A stretch of DNA of 64,000 nt from Aurelia coerulea (lineage: Eukaryota; Cnidaria; Scyphozoa; Semaeostomeae; Ulmaridae). Positions 50,801 through 59,100 of the stretch are shown in pieces. Made by a program: the position numbers and the translations under genes. The notes below the pieces were generated by a model that was given only the letters and a program-made list of their open reading frames with translations, was not told the DNA's origin and made no database searches. Position 1 is the first letter of the stretch, and every line of letters starts with the position of its first letter. The DNA lies in the NCBI GenBank assembly GCA_039566865.1, contig CM076956.1, forward strand, positions 14,953,511-15,017,510. Direction: 5' to 3'.

Positions 50801-53800
50801 AATATACGTACAAATACGGCATGCAGCGTGACCATGTGCTATTCGGGGGTCATCCTACGGCAAATTTAGCCCATTTTTCATTTCATTTATAAATATTTTT
50901 TATGCTTTCCCAAAACATCTTTCTTACATATTATTCAATAAATTTGAAGCTTACTCGATAGAAAACAAAAAACTTTTTGGACGTGCGAGCGAAGTGAGCA
51001 AACAATTTTTGGTTTGGTTGCTATTACCAGATCAACTTAAAATGGGTTGAAAAGAAATTTGCAGTTGCTTATTGCCCCACTGCTAGTTTCTCAGGACATC
51101 TATCTTTGGGCTATCTGAGAAGAAAGGTCACTTGCTCACTCCGAAATGGCTCCCCACTGTGTTAAATGCTGTTAGTATTATCAGCATCTAGAGAAATAAA
51201 TGTGGTTCACTGCAGTGCTCTGGAGAGATAACAATTTTCCTAATTAATCAGATGTATTATTTTCGGAAATTCTCAGAGGACAGCAAACTTTCGAGTAAAA
51301 TATCCCAAAATTAAGATTTTAGAACTGCTCATTTTGTCATTTAGAACTTTCCATAGCTGAGTTAGGTCCCCCTTGTATGACGCTTAAATGATGGGGCTCT
51401 ACCTGGGATCGAATTCTGTCCGCCTGATCGTTTTTGTTTCAAAGTCAGAGAATTACACCAGATCGCCCATGTTCGAAAATGGAAGGTCCAGTCATGACTC
51501 CTGCACAATTTGCAACACACAAATCTTAGATTTTACTGTTGCAATTTATACAGGGGTCATTTTAAAATGTTCAAAGAGAAAGTTCCATCTTAGGCTGAGA
51601 GTCCATGATTCTTAGTTTCATTGGAAAAACTGTTTGGCGCTTGATAAGAAAGGGGTAAAACGATGAAATAAAATGAACGAAAGGGCCCAAACTAATGGGC
51701 CAAAAATGGGGATCTTTGCCTCACTACTGGGCCAGCAAGAGAATGGCCCACTCATTACAATGTTAAAAGGTGCCCTGGGCTCTTGGGGGTATACTCTTGT
51801 TGGGAATTTTCTGAGATTGGGGTAGCCTGAGATCTAGCTCATAAAAATAGTCATTTTGTTCTTATTGAGTGATTTCGGGCTATTTTATGATTCAAGAGTT
51901 GCAAGATTCTAAGGCTTCAAGCAAGCCTTGTTCCGCCTACAGCAACAACCCGCATATAAGAACCACCCATTTTTAAGAACCTAAGGCCTAAAATGTTCCA
52001 ACCCATTACAGAAGAACCTATTCATCCTGAAATTCAATGAAGGTTCTTATCTTAAAAAAAGTTAAATGTTAACTACTGGTTGGTAATATGTGATAAAATG
52101 TTTTAAGAAATTTAGCCAGATACTTAAGTTGATACAAATCATATGTAAACAATTCCTTGTATGAAAGGATTTGATACAAATACGGCCAGTAGATAAGGAT
52201 GTCCTTTATATAATGTTGTCATGATAGTGAGTATGTGAAAACCTTGTTTTCTTATATTTGGCCTAAATTCCCGAAGATTGGTAAATAATGCTTTTGATAA
52301 GAACCTATTCAAGGACCTTGCGTCCTGATTTCAAGAGTATCATATGCATAAGAACCTAAACAGGGTGATTTCAAAATGTCAGGTTTTTATATGCGGGTTT
52401 CTACTGCATTTCGAAACCTCGTATGTATCGCGTATTGACAAGATCAGTAATTTATCCACATACCGGTAAAATGACAAGTTGAAAACTATATCCCAGAAAT
52501 TCTGCTTTCTAACAAAAGATACCAAAATTAGGGTGAAGCCTACCTTGAAAGAATGTGTGAGTTCCAAGACAATGAACCAACTCTCGATGCATGTCCTGGC
52601 AACGTTCGCAGTTTCTTAGACTTCTCGATATCCCATAGCTTCAACAACAAAAAAGACACCATATAAAAAAAAAGCTTGAAAAGTTCTTTGTCAATTCAAT
52701 CATACCAGATGGTTTCAAAAAGTTTCAATTGTTCAAAAAAGGCACCAACAATTGGGAAGTTTATCAAATTGTACCCATGTCATACCAAAAACCTTCTGTA
52801 TTGCACATAAGGCCATTACCAGGATCTGTAACTTGTGCAAGAAGCACAGCTGGGCACAAGAAGTCCTAGGTCAAATGCAGGATATCAACCGGATAACTGT
52901 GACAAGTAAAATGTCAAAATGAGGACAATATATATAATGGAACCTCCAGTAACGGACACCTCTATACAACGGACACCTCTGAAAATGGACAAATATTTTT
53001 ATCCAAAGTAAAGTATGAAAAGATTCTGCCTGCCAAAAGTGGATGCTACTTTGGCACACTTGGTGCATGTTATCAATTTATTAGTAGAAGATGCAATCCC
53101 CTCACCTGAACATTGCTGTCACTTGTTCCAATGGCAAGGTAGCAATTCCCTTTTTCCCATTTTAAAGAAGACACATAACTTCCTGCTGAGTCAAGTTGAC
53201 AGAGGTGGACAATGTTTCCAGTTCCAGAATCCCAGAGGTACACATTATTTGAAAGAGCCACTGCAAGCTGACTGCCACCACTCCAATCCAGAAGATTTAG
53301 ATCTGATAAAGAGAGAATGTCATGTGATTATTTCCAAGGAGAGTTCCATTAGCAAAATATTGAGTATGTTTCCAGTCTTGTTTTATGGGACAAGTCTGGG
53401 GTTGGTATGATTGATGATGTATTACATACAAGATAATACTGCTCATGGTACTTTTTCAACTATTTTTTGCCTTCTCCTTGTGAAATTACGTAATTCAAAT
53501 AAGCAATTTGAGTGAATTGACATCATATCGCACAAACGGAAATGAGGCTGTGTGATTGTTTTTCCCCTAGTTATCGTTGAAAGCCTCTTTATCGTGTTCT
53601 CATGCCATTTTCAATGCATGAGTACACGATAAATAGGCTAGCAGTGATTAAGAGGCAAAAAAACAATCACACAGCCTCCTTTTCGTTTCCACGATATGAT
53701 GTCACTTCGCTCAAATTGCTTATTTGAATACGTAATTTCACAGGAGAAGGTGAAAAATAGTGGAAAAAAGTATCATACATCATTCATAGCAGTTTTATCT

Positions 53801-55968
53801 TGTATTTTATCATCAATCATACCAACCCCGGACTTGTCCTTTAAGTAGTACATAGTATAAACTGACATCCTTATTTCCACTTCTCACTTTATATGACTTC
53901 CACCAGTTACACTTAGATAGTAGTAAATAATGTTTTGCTCGACAAAAGAATAATGAAAGCTGTGCGAATCAAGCACAACTGCAGTGTCTTTCCACCCATT
54001 GTCATCCTCACAAGTTTCATCTGCTAATTTTAAACAGGAGCAAATATCTAGCTGCTCAGTAACCTTGGGGGAGATACTCTTTTGAAAGAGGGTGCTCATC
54101 TAAGTTCAAAATTCAAAGGGGAGGTCCTCATTTGAGAGGAGGAACTCAATACGAAAGAAGCAAAAATTACAACGATCCTCACAGTAGTCATTGATAAAGT
54201 CTGGTGCATCCAATATTCTTTCTGGAACTTGTGCGATGTAATGTTCTCTGCATTTTTTTACATTTCCTCCAGAGGCATTTTGACTGTAAAGGATTCTTGC
54301 ATTCTTGTTGTGACCTATGAAAAATTAAAAGGTTACTAAAACGTATATTCAAATTCCAGAGATGATATCCCTAGTAGAAAGTTTGCTTTCTGTATGCCAA
54401 AGAATTTACATTTAATTTACGTAGAAAGAATTAAGGGTAAGAACGAGAATTTAGAAAGCCTAGGGTTACGATTACGCTACGCCAACTACACCAGCTGTTG
54501 AATGCAAGTGAGTAACATTTGGCATAACATGCGTCTTTTCAAAAGATAAAATTGAAACAATTCTTTTTCAGTCCTTTGATGGAGGATGACATACAAAAAC
54601 GTAAATAACACGTGAAAGCAGGAACGTCACATGGAAGGGAGGCTGGTAAAGGGTACTCTCAGTGCCAAAAGGGGGGTGACAATAATTGGGGTGCTAGAAA
54701 TGGTTCGATATAGCAATAATCAGGGGCTGGAACAATCGGGGGGCGGTTGGAAACACGAAAATAGTTTTTTTCTTGGTCAATTCAAAAATTATGTTTACTA
54801 TCATTTCAATGTTTCAATAATTAATAAAAGGGGGATTGGAATAAAAAGGGGGTAAGGAAATGTTTACAAATTAATAAGCGCAGGGGGGGAGATGATTATT
54901 CCGTAGACCAAGAGAAGACATGCGATGCCTAAACACGTTTCTCATGTTATTGTTTGGTATTTTTTGTAATGAAGTAACCATGCTAACCTGGTATAAAAAA
55001 ATGGTTTGGTATTGCCTGAGGAGGGTGCCGAGGCTCCAGCCAAGCTTGGCCGGAGCAGATGAAAACAAAATGTAAGGTCAAGGAGCCATGCAAAAATCTA
55101 TTTCGTTACAGATAGCGAAATTTGGTTGTTACGGGGGCAGGGGAGGGGGTTAATGACAATCCGCTTAGCGTGACGGAATGGAACCTAACAATTTTTATGT
55201 TTTGCTACCATATTTTGCAAGGTTTCAATGTTGGATTAAATGTCAAACAGAGAGAGAAAGAAAGGGCCTAGGAAGATTTAGAAGAAGTCTTCCATGCGCA
55301 CAGGTAAAGGTTTATATCGATCGATCTCGATGATAAGTGAGGTAGGTAAACACAAGATTGGAATTTATTTAGCGGCTAAATTCCGCTATCCGTGACGAAA
55401 TGGATTTTTGGACGGCCCCTAAATAAAAGGGGATGTTTATGTGTGCATTCCTTCCCATGATGAGGGCTGGACTTTTAATTGGGAATATCTTTCGAAATCA
55501 ACGAAACTGCGTTGTATCTTTACCTTCAGACGCTGGTGCCTTCACTGTAAAGGATAATATCTTCGAAGCTGAGCAGCCTGGGTTCAAATTCTCTTTAAAA
55601 ATTCGTTCTTCTTCATCCTTTGAAGGACTGTTGTTGTTGTCTTTAGGCCCTTCGTTGACCAATTTGAAATGGGCATTGTCAAAGTCTATTCGGTTGCGGT
55701 TGGGAATAAATCTGTCACCGTTTGTAGAGTATTTGGACGGTGTTCTGGATTTCGATGGTGTCTTCGAGCTTGAGCCTGGCGTTTTTCTTGGTGTCATAGG
55801 ACGGCAAATTGAAGATGGTGTTGTTGTCGTAATTCTGTTTTGTTTCATGGTGCTTCCTCCGTCGCAGCTTTCAGCCTTCGATTTTCGCTTCCACCTCGGA
55901 GTATGACCGGTTTCGATCGATGCTTCGAATCTTAAATTTACATTGTTGAAACTATCACTGCTAAACAT
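41558..55968 (-). CDS. CDC20: CDC20, APC/C activator (gene span, 7 coding exons)
   Basis: CDC20/Fizzy binds the anaphase-promoting complex, recruits substrates through its beta-propeller and is the target of the spindle checkpoint. Exons on the minus strand: 55968-55524, 54314-54183, 53302-53106, 52638-52544, 46597-46372, 44087-43962, 41845-41558. All junctions are GT-AG and phases match, giving 502 aa (human 499). Residues: TP/SP sites clustered before the C-box (T50, T59, T63, T70, T76), C-box DRFIPNR 85-91, KEN 125-127, MAD2-binding-like RILYS 155-159, then the WD40 propeller from about residue 180 to 475. The stop directly follows Phe-Arg: the terminal Ile-Arg tail that docks on the APC/C is FR here. 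The vertebrate CRY box is altered (CREHYI at 170-175). The 5.8-kb intron 4 and the other introns carry many transposons. It is fzy-type rather than Cdh1, judged by [10 protein letters not shown] and the MIM-like motif. Confidence 0.95.
41846..43229. other. CDC20 intron 6, unique part
   Basis: Between exon 7 and the LINE remnant. It has a GTAAAACCCTCATATAAGAAC stretch near 42158 resembling pogo-type ends (compare 51940), and a CCAAT-plus-TATA arrangement near 42.8 kb. No exon-like frame with splice sites was found. Confidence 0.5.
42817..42887 (+). promoter_or_regulatory. Possible core promoter (CCAAT plus TATA)
   Basis: GCCAATCA at 42816-42823 is followed 57 bp later by TATAAATAG at 42879-42887. 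This spacing suits a pol II promoter firing rightward, antisense to CDC20, but no gene-like frame follows. It may belong to a repeat or be chance. Confidence 0.2.
43230..43840 (-). pseudogene. LINE reverse transcriptase C-terminal remnant in CDC20 intron 6
   Basis: Minus-strand pieces in different frames follow the usual order of jockey/CR1-type C-termini: [19 protein letters not shown] and RLQDKA, then [18 protein letters not shown], then DTRFCRNL and [13 protein letters not shown]. They are broken by frameshifts and several stops, so this is dead. It shares the intron orientation of CDC20. Confidence 0.65.
43962..44087 (-). CDS. CDC20: CDC20 exon 6 (residues 366-407)
   Basis: Acceptor TTTATTTCAG; donor GTAACC after TCACAG. 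Encodes [20 protein letters not shown], then [18 protein letters not shown] and TKSQ, equivalent to human AVAWCPWQSNVLATGGGTSD. Phase 0 on both sides, 126 bp. Confidence 0.95.
44152..44748. mobile_element. MITE with long inverted repeats, TA duplication
   Basis: Left end TGCCGGCTGAACCAGAAAAA and right end (inverse) TACCGGATGAGCCAGAAAAA continue to match for about 200 bp on each side, e.g. GATTTTTCTCG and CCTAAAATACTTGATCAAAT. TA flanks both ends. No coding capacity. Tc1/mariner-like by ends and target, in CDC20 intron 5. Confidence 0.7.
44801..45159. mobile_element. Mariner-type MITE, inverted relative to its neighbour
   Basis: Begins TGCCGGATGTCCCGAAAACT and ends GAGTACATTTTTGAGAGACCC. Its right arm, read inversely, matches 45480 onward (CTCCTGTTTGAAAAA, CAAGTAGATCAA, TTTTGAAGCAT), and its left arm matches the end of the fragment at 61425-61939. 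It is a shortened family member. Confidence 0.6.
45480..46331. mobile_element. Mariner-type MITE carrying a nested TTAA element
   Basis: Left end CGGGAGTCCCAAAAAAGTAC, right end (inverse) CGGTGTCCCACAAAGAGCCC. The internal AATATATTTGGATCATT and TATAGCTCAGAATGAG are shared with 61425-61939. The right end lies about 40 bp from the CDC20 exon 5 donor. It is split by the element at 45825-46136. Confidence 0.6.
45825..46136. mobile_element. 312-bp MITE at a TTAA target
   Basis: AGGTAATGTGTCCATGTGAG at the left and its near-perfect inverse (TACATGGACACATTACCT) at the right form terminal repeats of about 26 bp. TTAA occurs immediately outside both (45821-45824, 46137-46140), as for piggyBac-type insertions. 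It interrupts a mariner-type MITE, so it is the younger of the two. Confidence 0.75.
46372..46597 (-). CDS. CDC20: CDC20 exon 5 (residues 290-365)
   Basis: Acceptor CCCTCCGCAG; donor GTACTT after GTTAAG. Encodes [48 protein letters not shown] and LTQHTAGVK, the third blade and part of the fourth. The mariner-like MITE in intron 5 ends about 40 bp past this donor. Confidence 0.95.
46705..50305. mobile_element. 3.6-kb pogo-like TIR element in CDC20 intron 4
   Basis: CAGTAAGAACCCGCAAAATA at the left is repeated inversely at the right end and flanked by TA (46703-46704, 50306-50307). Inner inverted segments also pair: AAAGTGCATATGAAACG near 47041 with its inverse near 50180. The CAGTNNNAACC-CG ends with TA resemble pogo/Tigger elements. 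No DDE transposase is recognised; a 121-codon frame at 49694-50059 is unidentified. A younger MITE lies inside. Confidence 0.6.
48432..48941. mobile_element. 510-bp MITE with long inverted repeats
   Basis: CACTAACTTTTCTTATAAAT at the left pairs with inverse CACATATTTTTTCATAAG at the right; TA flanks both. The arms pair internally over more than 150 bp (TTTTGAAGCC, TGTTTAGACATTA, ATGATACAGGAAACAAGT). Same family as 41079-41218. Confidence 0.7.
50306..51939. other. CDC20 intron 4, region without recognised features
   Basis: No exon-like frame. A short inverted pair (ACGAGTCTCAGTTT near 50607, AAACCGAGACTCGTA near 50650) and CCAATCA / GATTGG motifs near 50495-50545 are the only structures seen. 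Confidence 0.4.
51940..52406. mobile_element. Pogo-like MITE
   Basis: Ends CAGCAACAACCCGCATATAA and, inversely, CAGTAGAAACCCGCATATAA. TA precedes the left end; the right flank reads CA, so one duplication copy has mutated. The interior has repeated AAGAACC motifs. Its ends resemble the 3.6-kb element at 46705-50305. It lies 138 bp from exon 4. Confidence 0.6.
52544..52638 (-). CDS. CDC20: CDC20 exon 4 (residues 259-289 and part of 290)
   Basis: Acceptor GTTGTTGAAG; donor GTAGGC after TTTCAAG. Encodes [19 protein letters not shown] and [12 protein letters not shown], the second WD blade, matching human LWDVQQQKRLRNMTSHSAR then [12 protein letters not shown]. The exon is only 95 bp. Confidence 0.93.
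52946..52995. mobile_element. Solitary pogo/Tigger-type end
   Basis: The sequence CTCCAGTAACGGACACCTCT, followed by a second ACGGACACCTCTGAAAATGG, is the repeated end motif typical of pogo-type elements. No partner end was found nearby. Confidence 0.4.
53106..53302 (-). CDS. CDC20: CDC20 exon 3 (residues 193-258)
   Basis: Acceptor TTTATCAG; donor GTGAGG after AATGTTCAG. Encodes the first propeller blade: [33 protein letters not shown], in close agreement with vertebrate CDC20. Phase 2 in, phase 0 out. The hairpin element of intron 2 ends about 85 bp upstream of this acceptor. Confidence 0.95.
53386..53840. mobile_element. Long near-palindromic foldback element in CDC20 intron 2
   Basis: The left half (GGACAAGTCTGGGGTTGGTA, ATGAGGCTGTGTGATTG, TTTATCGTGTTCTCATGCC) is repeated inversely in the right half. 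Arms of about 200 bp pair with few mismatches and almost no loop, the centre being around CATTTTCAATGCATGAG (53610). TTTA lies outside both ends, a possible 4-bp target duplication. In pre-mRNA it would form a large hairpin about 85 nt before the exon 3 acceptor. Confidence 0.75.
54183..54314 (-). CDS. CDC20: CDC20 exon 2 (residues 149-192)
   Basis: Acceptor TTTTTCATAG; donor GTGAGG after GACTACT. Encodes [10 protein letters not shown] (equivalent to the MAD2-interacting KVLYSQKA) and [15 protein letters not shown] (compare human LPDRILDAPEIRNDY), which leads into the propeller. The exon has no in-frame ATG near its start. Confidence 0.92.
54315..55523. other. CDC20 intron 1
   Basis: 1.2 kb with many G-runs on the plus strand between 54670 and 55150 and again near 55430. 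Motifs such as GCTTAGCGTGACGGAATGG (55166) and CGCTATCCGTGACGAAATGG (55385) are similar to each other and suggest repeat remnants. No exon was found. Confidence 0.5.
55524..55968 (-). CDS. CDC20: CDC20 exon 1 (residues 1-148 and part of 149)
   Basis: Starts at the first in-frame ATG (MFSSDSF). Encodes HTPRWKRK (compare human PARWQRK), the TP-rich regulatory stretch, the C-box DRFIPNR, and FKENLN holding a KEN sequence. Ends GAAG before GTAAAG, phase 1. Continued reading meets a stop 12 codons later, supporting the donor. Confidence 0.92.
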
Positions 55969-56246
55969 TATTCCATTGATTGCCTTGAGATTCTTTAAAA
56001 TGCTCAAGGAAACGCTCAGCAGAGAGACGATGAAATGTTCCTCGCCAAAATAAAATTGAGGCCTTTGCAAATTGCAAAACGGTTAGAATTTTTGAAATTC
56101 GCTCCTTTTGTTTATAGGCTTCGCTGATTGGTTGAAATCTGTTCCTTCGGGTTCCCTGTAACATTGATTGGAAGAGAGGCTCCACGTCGCCTTTTACAAT
56201 TCTATTTAGGCCCACTGGATTGGTGTTTGGAGAATTTACAGCAGAA
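55969..56246. promoter_or_regulatory. Bidirectional CDC20 / GPX7-like promoter
   Basis: Only 278 bp separate the two divergent start codons. Three ATTGG pentamers (CCAAT on the CDC20 strand) lie at 56127, 56167 and 56219. A TTTGAA at 56091-56096 fits the CHR element of cell-cycle genes and is 30 bp from the nearest CCAAT, a spacing reported for NF-Y/CHR promoters. No TATA box is evident. The assignment is by motif only. Confidence 0.6.
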
Positions 56247-56390
56247 ATGATCGTTTTGTTTCTATTATTTTCATTTGCACTTCAGTGTACTGGCAACTTT
56301 GATGCTTCAGAAGTTCCTAAACATATTTATGGATTCCAAGCGAAGGACATCAACGGTCAGATGGTCGATTTTTCACAATTTCGGGGGAAG
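56247..56390 (+). CDS. GPX7: GPX7-like exon 1 (residues 1-48)
   Basis: Signal peptide followed by IYGFQAKDINGQMVDFSQF and RGK, the start of the thioredoxin fold. The donor is AAG before GTAAAT. Reading on would give glycine-rich non-family sequence and then a stop. Confidence 0.88.
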
Positions 56391-57354
56391 GTAAATATAG
56401 GAAGAGGCGGCCTAAAAAATATAATGTTTGTAAACTTTGCTTTATGCCTTCAAATAAGCCCCCACCCAAAAAATATTTTGAAAATTAAGACCCCCACCCT
56501 CGAATAAGCCCCCCATCATGGGGGGTTGATCGATTGTTATTTTAGTGAACACTTTTGATTCTCTTTTTCACTGACTTTTCTTGTTTTTTCAACATCCTAG
56601 GGCTTCGATACTGCTCCAAAAACAATAGATCCCAATCTGCTTTTTTAAGCATACTGACCAGCCTCAAGCGAAAGGCAAAATTTAGTCCTGGTAATATTTT
56701 TGGCTGACTAAATAAGCTCTCTCTCGAATAAGCCACACCCCCCCCCTCGAATAAGCCTCCACCCCAAAATATGTTTTGGGAAAGGGAAATAAGCCCCCAG
56801 GCGCTTATTTGATTGTAACAAAACTCTTTAAAGATGAGTTAGAAAAGTGGAGCTTTGGCTGATTTCAACAAAGGGCCTGACTGATAATGTGTTCTTACTT
56901 TCAGGTTTTGATGGTTGTAAATGTTGCAAGTGAATGTGGCTACACAGATAATCATTACAGAGAGTTGGTAGAACTGCAAGGCCTTTTTCATGATGATTCA
57001 TTTGTTGTTTTGGCTTTCCCTTGCAATCAATTTGGCAGTCAAGAACCAAAGAGAAACAGTGCCATTGAGAGATTTGCAAAACAAACCTATGCAGTTCAAT
57101 TTCCAATGTTTGCCAAAATCAAAGTGATCGGAGAACATGCCCATCCACTTTACAAGTGGCTAAAGTCAATAAACGGGGAAGAACCAAACTGGAATTTTTG
57201 TAAATATCTGATCGATTATCAGGGAAGGGTTGTCAAGTTTGAGTCCCCAAATGTTTCACCCTTGGCAATGTACAATGACATTGAAAAGCTGATATATCAT
57301 GGATCTCTAGAAGGTGGCACTTCACAAGAAACGGGAAAGCATGCTGAACTTTAA
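56247..57354 (+). CDS. GPX7: GPX7/8-like ER glutathione peroxidase (2 exons)
   Basis: Cysteine-type glutathione peroxidase that reduces hydroperoxides; family relatives in the ER pass oxidising power to PDI. Exons 56247-56390 and 56905-57354 join in phase 0 across a GTAAAT / TTTCAG intron of 514 bp, giving 197 aa. Residues 1-16 are a hydrophobic signal peptide (MIVLFLLFSFALQCTG). NVASECGYTD carries the peroxidatic Cys59 (TGT, not selenocysteine). FPCNQFG holds Cys88 and Gln90, and PNWNF holds Trp144 and Asn145, completing the catalytic tetrad. The C-terminus is KHAEL, similar to KDEL-type retrieval signals. A cleavable signal rather than an internal anchor favours GPX7 over GPX8, but orthology is not settled. 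The following Cys147 replaces a residue that is Trp in human GPX7. Confidence 0.92.
56391..56904. repeat. GPX7-like intron with repeated AATAAGCC motifs
   Basis: AATAAGCC followed by C-runs occurs five times between 56450 and 56800 (e.g. CAAATAAGCCCCCACCC, CGAATAAGCCCCCCATC). The right part ends AATAAGCCCCCAGGCGCTTATT, an inverted arrangement typical of a dispersed element. Most of the intron appears to be repeat-derived. Confidence 0.5.
56905..57354 (+). CDS. GPX7: GPX7-like exon 2 (residues 49-197 and stop)
   Basis: Acceptor TCTTACTTTCAG. Begins VLMVVNVASECGYTDNHYRE, contains all catalytic residues and the C-terminal KHAEL. The 450-bp exon is unbroken. Confidence 0.93.
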   Translation, partial: VLMVVNVASECGYTDNHYRELVELQGLFHDDSFVVLAFPCNQFGSQEPKRNSAIERFAKQTYAVQFPMFAKIKVIGEHAHPLYKWLKSINGEEPNWNFCKYLIDYQGRVVKFESPNVSPLAMYNDIEKLIYHGSLEGGTSQETGKHAEL

Positions 57355-58345
57355 ATACCATAATTATTCAAATGAAGCATACCACTGTTCAAATGAAGAA
57401 AGCTGATGATGAAGTTTTGTAGAAGAGGACTGTGAATCATTTAAAAAAACTTTATATGGGTCGCTCTGTAAAATGTTTTTCAAATTCAAACAATCCACTT
57501 TTGTATCAAATATCTTGGCTAAACTTCTCGCAATTGAAAAATACTGAACTGCATTTTGACAAAGAATGATCACACAGCAGGAAAGTTTCTAATATTATTG
57601 AATCTTAGGCTGCTTTTCCAATAGCTCTGGGCTGAAAGAAAAGCGGATGAAAAATTATCCATTTGTGCATTGCATTTTCAATAACCCACTTAAAATGGAT
57701 AAGTTTAGAAGCAGGTGGATCAGATCAACTACCTTTTAATCCACCTGTGAGTGACTGGAAATTCTTTAAATTTTAACCGTTGCAATAGCAAGAACATGCT
57801 CTACTTTCGGCACTTCAAATTATAGTAAAAATGGCAAAACTGGGATAAACAACTAAAACGACCAGTGGCAATGACTGATACAAAAAGAAAATGGTTACTT
57901 GAAAGCCAGCCTTATAACAAGGCTGGGGGAGGGGGGAAGTAAATTCATATTAGGAAAACAGTAGATTGGGAACTGGGAAATAAATATTCACAAAGTACAG
58001 AGAGTTATTGATGTAAACTATGGAAATTCAAATTTTCAAAGTTGTTTTAGATATCTGTCCCAAAAAAACTTTGGATACAACAAATTTTAATAATTTGATT
58101 TATGGACTACAACTAATTTGTCCTATAAAACTACAGCAAAGTTTTGCTAATGTTGTACAACGCAGCTATAGTAAAGCATAAAACAAGGCATGAAAGCTGT
58201 TTTTAATACTACTGCACTAAAATTATACTTCATGCACTACAAATAAATTGATGATACAAACAATATTCAGGTTGTAGATTGCTAAAGAGAACATAATGAT
58301 CTATCTGATTTGAAATGTCTGAAAATAGGCTACATGCTGTTATAT
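57355..58345. other. 3' flank of the GPX7-like gene
   Basis: AT-rich sequence with no gene-like frame. AAGGCTGGGGGAGGGGGGAAG at 57919-57939 is the only notable composition feature. Confidence 0.5.
57979..57984 (+). terminator. Candidate poly(A) signal for the GPX7-like gene
   Basis: AATAAA about 625 bp past the stop. No transcript data support it. Confidence 0.3.
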
Positions 58346-58379
58346 GAACTGACCCCTTTAAAAGTTTCGGTTCCAATCT

Positions 58380-58447
58380 AAGCACTCTTTTCAACAAGAT
58401 GAAGGCTCTCCCCGGGTCCATGACTTTCTAGCTCAGTATCTTCTTCC
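58380..58447 (-). CDS. Possible last exon of an unrecognised minus-strand gene
   Basis: On the minus strand TTATCATAAACAG is followed by an open stretch reading EEDTELESHGPGESLHLVEK, then SA and a stop. The acceptor is plausible and the peptide is polar, like a cytosolic tail. I do not recognise it, and its phase does not fit the next candidate exon upstream at 58888 without another exon between. Confidence 0.2.
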
Positions 58448-58887
58448 TGTTTATGATAAAAAACGATTAAATGTGGGATAAAACATGCAAGTCTTCTATT
58501 TAGCCCACAAGTCAATTTGCAAGTCAACTTATACAAGATATGAATTTTTACAAGAAAAATTTGACAGTTTTTATCAAAATTTAAGAGAATGGTGACGGGG
58601 TAAATATGCTACATTACCAAAAAGAAAGTATGAGAGACCAAAATTTCCAGTACCCAGTACCCTTATGGTCAGTGCCTGGGACCATTTGGAACATAAATAC
58701 AGTGAAGCTAAAAGGAGTTTACACCGAACCAGAATTCTATTGCAAAAAATTGAAATATAAATATGATATCAACTATTTTCAGCATTCTTGTTTACCGAAA
58801 ATTTGCTCAAAACGACAGTGATTTCTACCAGGTACCAAATGGGCCCGGTCATACCCCTGTCACTGTCACGATCCTCATTTAAAGACT

Positions 58888-58955
58888 CATACCTAAAGAA
58901 TGGTCCTTTATCGCCTCAAAGTCGACTTTAGCACGATATGAAAGTCTTATGGCCT
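58888..58955 (-). CDS. Possible exon of an unrecognised minus-strand gene
   Basis: An open stretch AIRLSYRAKVDFEAIKDHSL is followed by a GTATGA donor-like site. Acceptor choices upstream (CAG or AAG) are weak. Coding character is only suggestive. Confidence 0.2.
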
Positions 58956-59100
58956 TAGTCCTGTTGTTTGTTGTTCATTTAGCACACAATATAAGATCAT
59001 GGTTACCGACGTGTCTTCAACTTTATGGATGATATATCAGATGTTTCATGCTGTAAACGGTGTTAGATGAAAAGGATGATTTATACATCTGTGATTCTTA

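Noticed and set aside
53884..54099. 71-codon minus-strand frame in CDC20 intron 2
   Set aside because: No splice sites joining it in phase with exons 2 and 3, which already join correctly.
58606..58821. 71-codon plus-strand frame
   Set aside because: No homology or motif; AT-rich chance frame.
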